This document shows, in pieces, positions 60,830-64,000 of a stretch of DNA of 64,000 bases; positions within the stretch are counted from its first letter, which is position 1; every line of letters begins with the position of its first letter. Both the position numbers and the translations under genes were made by a program. Under the pieces are notes generated by a model. That model ran no database searches, had not been told where the DNA came from, and worked only from the letters and a program-made list of their open reading frames with translations. Source of the stretch: Duganella phyllosphaerae (GTDB taxonomy: Bacteria; Pseudomonadota; Gammaproteobacteria; Burkholderiales; Burkholderiaceae_D); contig NZ_LROM01000085.1 of assembly GCF_001758785.1 (NCBI RefSeq), positions 51,815-115,814 on the forward strand. The letters run 5' to 3'.

Positions 60830-62302
60830 ATGAACGAGCAAATCGCGAGAGATGTGGTGATGGTCCGCGCCATCGAAACCACCGACCAGAAGCAGGAAAT
60901 TCTCAGCGAAGACGACCGCTTGTACGCCAGCCGCAGCGCGCGCGAACTGGCGCAGTGGCAAGCCTCGGGCAAGCACGCAGAGGTGACCGGCGACGATTTC
61001 CTGCAGCAGCGCTCCGACCTGCTGCTCAAGCGCCTGGCCGAGCGCAATCCCGCGTTTGCCAGCTTTGCCAAGCGCCGCTACGGCTTGCAAGGTTTGACCT
61101 GGGCGCTGCCGTTGCTGGCCCTGGTATTGGGCGTGGCGCTCGACCGCATTACCGATCCGCACCGCGTCGATCTGCTCTCCGCGCCCTTGTTGCTGATCCT
61201 GGCCTGGAACTTCGTGGTCTATATAGGATTGCTGATCAGCCTGGTCATTCCGTCGCGTGCGCCGGGCTGGCCCAAGGATGGCATGGTGCGCCGCCTGAGC
61301 GTGGGCAAGCTGGTCCTGCCGCGCAAGATGCCGCCGGTACTGGCCACCGCCTTGCTCAGCTTTATGGGCGAGTGGGCGCAACTGAGCGCCAAACTGACGG
61401 CCGCCCGGCTCAACCGCACCATTCACTTGAGCGCGGCGCTGTTTTCCCTCGGCGCCGTCGCCTCGCTGTACGCGCGCGGCCTGCTGGCGCAGTACGGCGC
61501 CGGCTGGGAAAGCACCTTCCTCAATGCGTCGCAAGTGCATGGCCTGCTGTCGTTCCTGTTCGCGCCGGCGATGTTCATATTTAATTTACAAGGTTTTACC
61601 CTGGCCGAGATCGAGGCACTGCGCTTCCCGCAGACCACGCTTGCGGAGGGCGGGGCGCGCTGGGTGCATTTATATGCGGCGACCATCTTCCTGTTCGTGG
61701 TGCTGCCGCGCCTGTTGCTGGCGCTGGCCTACAACCTGCGCGCCGCGCATTTCGCCAGGCGCTTCCCGATCGACCTCGACCATCCGTACTTCCGCCGCCT
61801 GAATGACACCATCGGCGTGTCCACCGGCGGCCTGCTGCGCGTGCTGCCGTACAGCTTTACGGTGGACGAGGTGCGCCACCAGGGCCTGGTGCAGGTCGCA
61901 GTGATGGCGTTCGGCGAGCAGGGCCGCATGATGTTGCGGCCATCGAGCGCTTATGGTGAAGAGGCGCGCGAGATCCTGCGCGAAGTCGATCTGACCGACC
62001 CCAACGTCAACATCACTGCGGTGCTCTTTAATATCACGGCCACCCCGGAGAAGGAAAACCACGGCGCCTTCCTCGACTACCTGGTCAAGTCGTCGCCGCG
62101 CGGCATTGCCGTGCTGCTGGACGAATCAAGCTACGTCGAACGCATGGGCGACCACCCCGACGACCGCGCCCGCCTGGCCGAGCGCGTGGCGCTGTGGCAG
62201 CAGTTCTGCCACTTTCATCACACCAGGGCCACGGTGGTCAACTTGCTCAACCCTGGTGCCCATCCGCTCGAAGCCGGGCTGCCACTCTCGACCCCACAAT
62301 GA
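60830..62302 (+). CDS. DUF2868 family polytopic membrane protein
   Basis: The 490-aa protein has four or more TM segments between about residues 90 and 310, flanked by an N-terminal acidic/basic region and a C-terminal cytoplasmic domain (about 310-490). The family is of unknown function. It is encoded with a DUF3482 GTPase, and its stop overlaps that start (ATGA), as in other proteobacteria. A plausible role is anchoring or regulating the GTPase at the inner membrane. The gene lies upstream of an rRNA operon. Confidence 0.78.
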   Translation: MNEQIARDVVMVRAIETTDQKQEILSEDDRLYASRSARELAQWQASGKHAEVTGDDFLQQRSDLLLKRLAERNPAFASFAKRRYGLQGLTWALPLLALVLGVALDRITDPHRVDLLSAPLLLILAWNFVVYIGLLISLVIPSRAPGWPKDGMVRRLSVGKLVLPRKMPPVLATALLSFMGEWAQLSAKLTAARLNRTIHLSAALFSLGAVASLYARGLLAQYGAGWESTFLNASQVHGLLSFLFAPAMFIFNLQGFTLAEIEALRFPQTTLAEGGARWVHLYAATIFLFVVLPRLLLALAYNLRAAHFARRFPIDLDHPYFRRLNDTIGVSTGGLLRVLPYSFTVDEVRHQGLVQVAVMAFGEQGRMMLRPSSAYGEEAREILREVDLTDPNVNITAVLFNITATPEKENHGAFLDYLVKSSPRGIAVLLDESSYVERMGDHPDDRARLAERVALWQQFCHFHHTRATVVNLLNPGAHPLEAGLPLSTPQ

Positions 62303-63774
62303 CCGTTTCCATGCAAAAAGACGGTGTACAGATCCAGTTCGCGCTGATTTCGCACACCAATAATGGCAAAACCACGCTGGCTCGCACCCTGGTTGGCGTC
62401 GATATCGGCGAGGTGCGCGATGCCGCCCACGTCACCATCTTCGCCGAATCGCATACCTTGTTGACCACGCCGCAGGGCGACGCGCTGCAACTGTGGGATA
62501 CGCCGGGCTTTGGCGACTCGGTGCGCCTGCTCAAGCGCCTGGGACAAGCGGGCAACCCGATCGGCTGGTTCCTGCGCGAAGTGATCGACCGCTACCGCGA
62601 CCGCCCGTTCTGGCTCAGCCAGCAGGCGATGCGCACCGCGCGTGAATCGGCCGACCTGGTGCTGTACCTGGTCAATTCGTCGGAAGATCCGCGCGACACC
62701 GGCTACCTGCCGGCGGAAATGAAAATCCTCGAATGGCTCGACAAGCCGGTCGTGGTGCTGCTCAACCAGGTGGGCCGCCCGCGCCCGCTGGGCGAAGAAC
62801 ACGCCGAGCAGGAGCGCTGGCGCCAGCACCTGCGCCAGTATCCGGCCGTGCGCGAAGTGCTGGCGCTGGACGCCTTCGCGCGCTGCTGGGTGCACGAGCG
62901 GGTGTTTTACGACACCGTCGGCAAGCTGCTCGACCCCTCGCTGCAGGCCGGTTATGCCCGGTTGTTCGCCACCTGGCAGGCACGCAATGCCGAGCGCTAC
63001 GACCGCGCCACCCATCTGCTTGCTGACCAGTTGGCCACTGCCGCGCGCGACAGCGAACAGGTAGTGGAAGAAAGCAGGAGCATGCTCAAGTCCGCGCTCA
63101 AGGTGGTGGGCATCGGCAAGAACGAGGAACAGCAGCGCCAGGACCGGGCGATGGCTACCCTGGTCGCGCGCCTCAATCAACGCTCGATCGAGAGCACGCG
63201 CGAGCTGCTGATCCTGCACCAGCTTGACCCCACCGACGCCGGCAAGATCAACGAGCGCGTGCGCGAGAGCTTTGCCGTGCGCGCACCGATCGACAAGGCG
63301 CAAGCCGGTTTGCTGGGCGCCATGTTGTCTGGTGCCGCCACCGGCTTGTCGGCCGACGTAATGGCCGGCGGTCTGACATTAGGCGGCGGCGCCATCATCG
63401 GCGGGGTGGTGGGGGCGCTTACTTTTGCCGGCGCCGCCTGGGGTTTCAACGCCAGCACCGACCGCAACGTCGCTGCCGTGCAATTTACCGACGCTTTCAT
63501 GCGTAACCTGGTCGTAGTCGGCGTGCTGCGCTACCTGGCCGTGGCGCACTTTGGCCGTGGTCGCGGCAATTTCGTCGAAAACGAAGCGCCGGCGTTCTGG
63601 CAGGAAGAAGTGGAACAGGCCGTCAGCGCGCACGATGCCGACCTGGCCGAACTGTGGAAAGACCTGCGCCGCGAGAAGGCAGCGCTGAGCGGCGACCGCG
63701 CAGCATTGCTCATCAAGCAAATCGTTTCCGCCGCCCTGGCGCGCCTGTATCCCGACGTCGCCGGCAGCCTGTAA
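62299..63774 (+). CDS. DUF3482 family GTPase (Era/TrmE-like G domain)
   Basis: The 491-aa protein begins with a G domain: P-loop ISHTNNGKTTLART (about residues 17-30, the G1 motif N-x-G-K-T) and G3 LWDTPGFGDS. The NQVG segment near residue 157 (VVLLNQVGRP) stands where NKxD is expected, an altered G4. A long helical region and a short hydrophobic stretch follow (about 333-370, GLLGAMLSGAATG with glycine-rich repeats). The start at 62299 overlaps the DUF2868 stop; a longer frame from 62194 is rejected. The target is unknown. Confidence 0.82.
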   Translation: MTVSMQKDGVQIQFALISHTNNGKTTLARTLVGVDIGEVRDAAHVTIFAESHTLLTTPQGDALQLWDTPGFGDSVRLLKRLGQAGNPIGWFLREVIDRYRDRPFWLSQQAMRTARESADLVLYLVNSSEDPRDTGYLPAEMKILEWLDKPVVVLLNQVGRPRPLGEEHAEQERWRQHLRQYPAVREVLALDAFARCWVHERVFYDTVGKLLDPSLQAGYARLFATWQARNAERYDRATHLLADQLATAARDSEQVVEESRSMLKSALKVVGIGKNEEQQRQDRAMATLVARLNQRSIESTRELLILHQLDPTDAGKINERVRESFAVRAPIDKAQAGLLGAMLSGAATGLSADVMAGGLTLGGGAIIGGVVGALTFAGAAWGFNASTDRNVAAVQFTDAFMRNLVVVGVLRYLAVAHFGRGRGNFVENEAPAFWQEEVEQAVSAHDADLAELWKDLRREKAALSGDRAALLIKQIVSAALARLYPDVAGSL

Positions 63775-63782
63775 AAAGCCTC

Positions 63783-63812
63783 TTGCCAAGCCCCCGGCGG
63801 CCGGCCTATAAT
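63783..63812 (+). promoter_or_regulatory. rRNA operon promoter P1
   Basis: TTGCCA (63783-63788) and TATAAT (63807-63812) are 18 bases apart, close to consensus. It lies just after the GTPase stop codon. Confidence 0.7.
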
Positions 63813-63868
63813 TCGCCCCCTCGCAGAACAACGCATGCAAATGCAGAGTGAAACGAGAAAAAAGAAGG

Positions 63869-63897
63869 TTGACGAAACGAGCTAAACGCTTCATACT
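63869..63897 (+). promoter_or_regulatory. rRNA operon promoter P2
   Basis: TTGACG (63869-63874) and CATACT (63892-63897) are 17 bases apart. It is the second of two tandem promoters typical of rRNA operons. Confidence 0.7.
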
Positions 63898-63953
63898 CTT
63901 TCTTCTTCGCGGCTGACAAAACGATCGCAGCGAAACGCAGTACCGAATACAGT

Positions 63954-64000
63954 TCTTTAAAAATTAACAGTCGATAAGTGTGGACGTTTGATGAAAGTGC
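63954..64000 (+). promoter_or_regulatory. rRNA operon leader with boxA-like antitermination site
   Basis: GTTCTTTAAAAA (63954-63965) resembles boxA, and the following ATTAACAGTCGATAAGTGTGG is the conserved leader seen upstream of 16S rRNA genes in betaproteobacteria. The 16S gene itself begins beyond the end of the window. Confidence 0.7.

Overview
The window looks like chromosomal DNA of a GC-rich betaproteobacterium in the Oxalobacteraceae (Massilia/Duganella/Janthinobacterium type). This is inferred from gene content and order: rpe-gph-trpE-trpG-trpD-trpC, qseBC-ygiW, an eptA-PAP2 pair behind a two-component system, and the sequence style of the rRNA leader at the right end. No lineage was confirmed by a search. 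No prophage, complete insertion sequence or CRISPR array was seen.

Left part (1-18 kb): a GT-C-like membrane protein, an orphan LivK-type binding protein, a GntP permease that overlaps a Fpg/Nei-type DNA glycosylase tail to tail, an M28 exopeptidase, a DUF2167 protein, a two-domain M16 peptidase behind a strong leader hairpin, a TerB-like/TerC pair divergent from an NhaR-type regulator, an F420-reductase-like oxidoreductase, a Pat-type CoA-ligase/acetyltransferase, a fasciclin protein and a KfrA-like DNA-binding protein.

19-32 kb is mainly envelope sensing and iron or nutrient uptake. It holds QseBC-YgiW, a large TonB-dependent receptor, and then the most striking unit of the window: a Fur-box-like site, a FecI sigma factor, a FecR anti-sigma factor, an STN-bearing TonB-dependent receptor and a periplasmic M16 metalloprotease, all overlapping or closely spaced. 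This is the architecture expected of a protease-associated import system (compare FusA/FusC and YddB/PqqL) that has gained cell-surface signalling.

32-45 kb is mixed: a Hot-family protein, a DUF2256 protein, a sugar-porter gene broken by an internal deletion, an orphan ParA, YciI, SDR and Stealth-family genes, a SixA-like phosphatase, tRNA-Phe(GAA), a UbiH-like monooxygenase that may be leaderless, a DsbC-like protein, a molybdenum hydroxylase pair with its MocA-like enzyme, and an M61 peptidase. At 45-47.4 kb a Fur-box-like site precedes DUF3649-PepSY-DUF3325, a second iron-responsive membrane unit.

47-53 kb is the trp operon read leftward (rpe, gph, trpL, trpE, trpG, trpD, trpC). It includes a 28-codon leader peptide with four Trp codons followed by an attenuator hairpin. 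53-60.8 kb holds apaG, a 36-codon membrane microprotein, mltA, a universal stress protein, an enoyl-CoA hydratase, a second OmpR-type two-component system, and eptA plus a PAP2 phosphatase with TTAA operator-like repeats. 60.8-63.8 kb is a translationally coupled DUF2868/DUF3482 pair (membrane protein plus GTPase). The window ends in the promoter and antitermination leader of an rRNA operon, just short of the 16S gene.

Two copies of a 34-bp dispersed hairpin repeat (one inside the trp operon) and one perfect 13-bp inverted repeat after the M61 gene suggest genome-wide repeat families. No gap between genes exceeds 300 bases.
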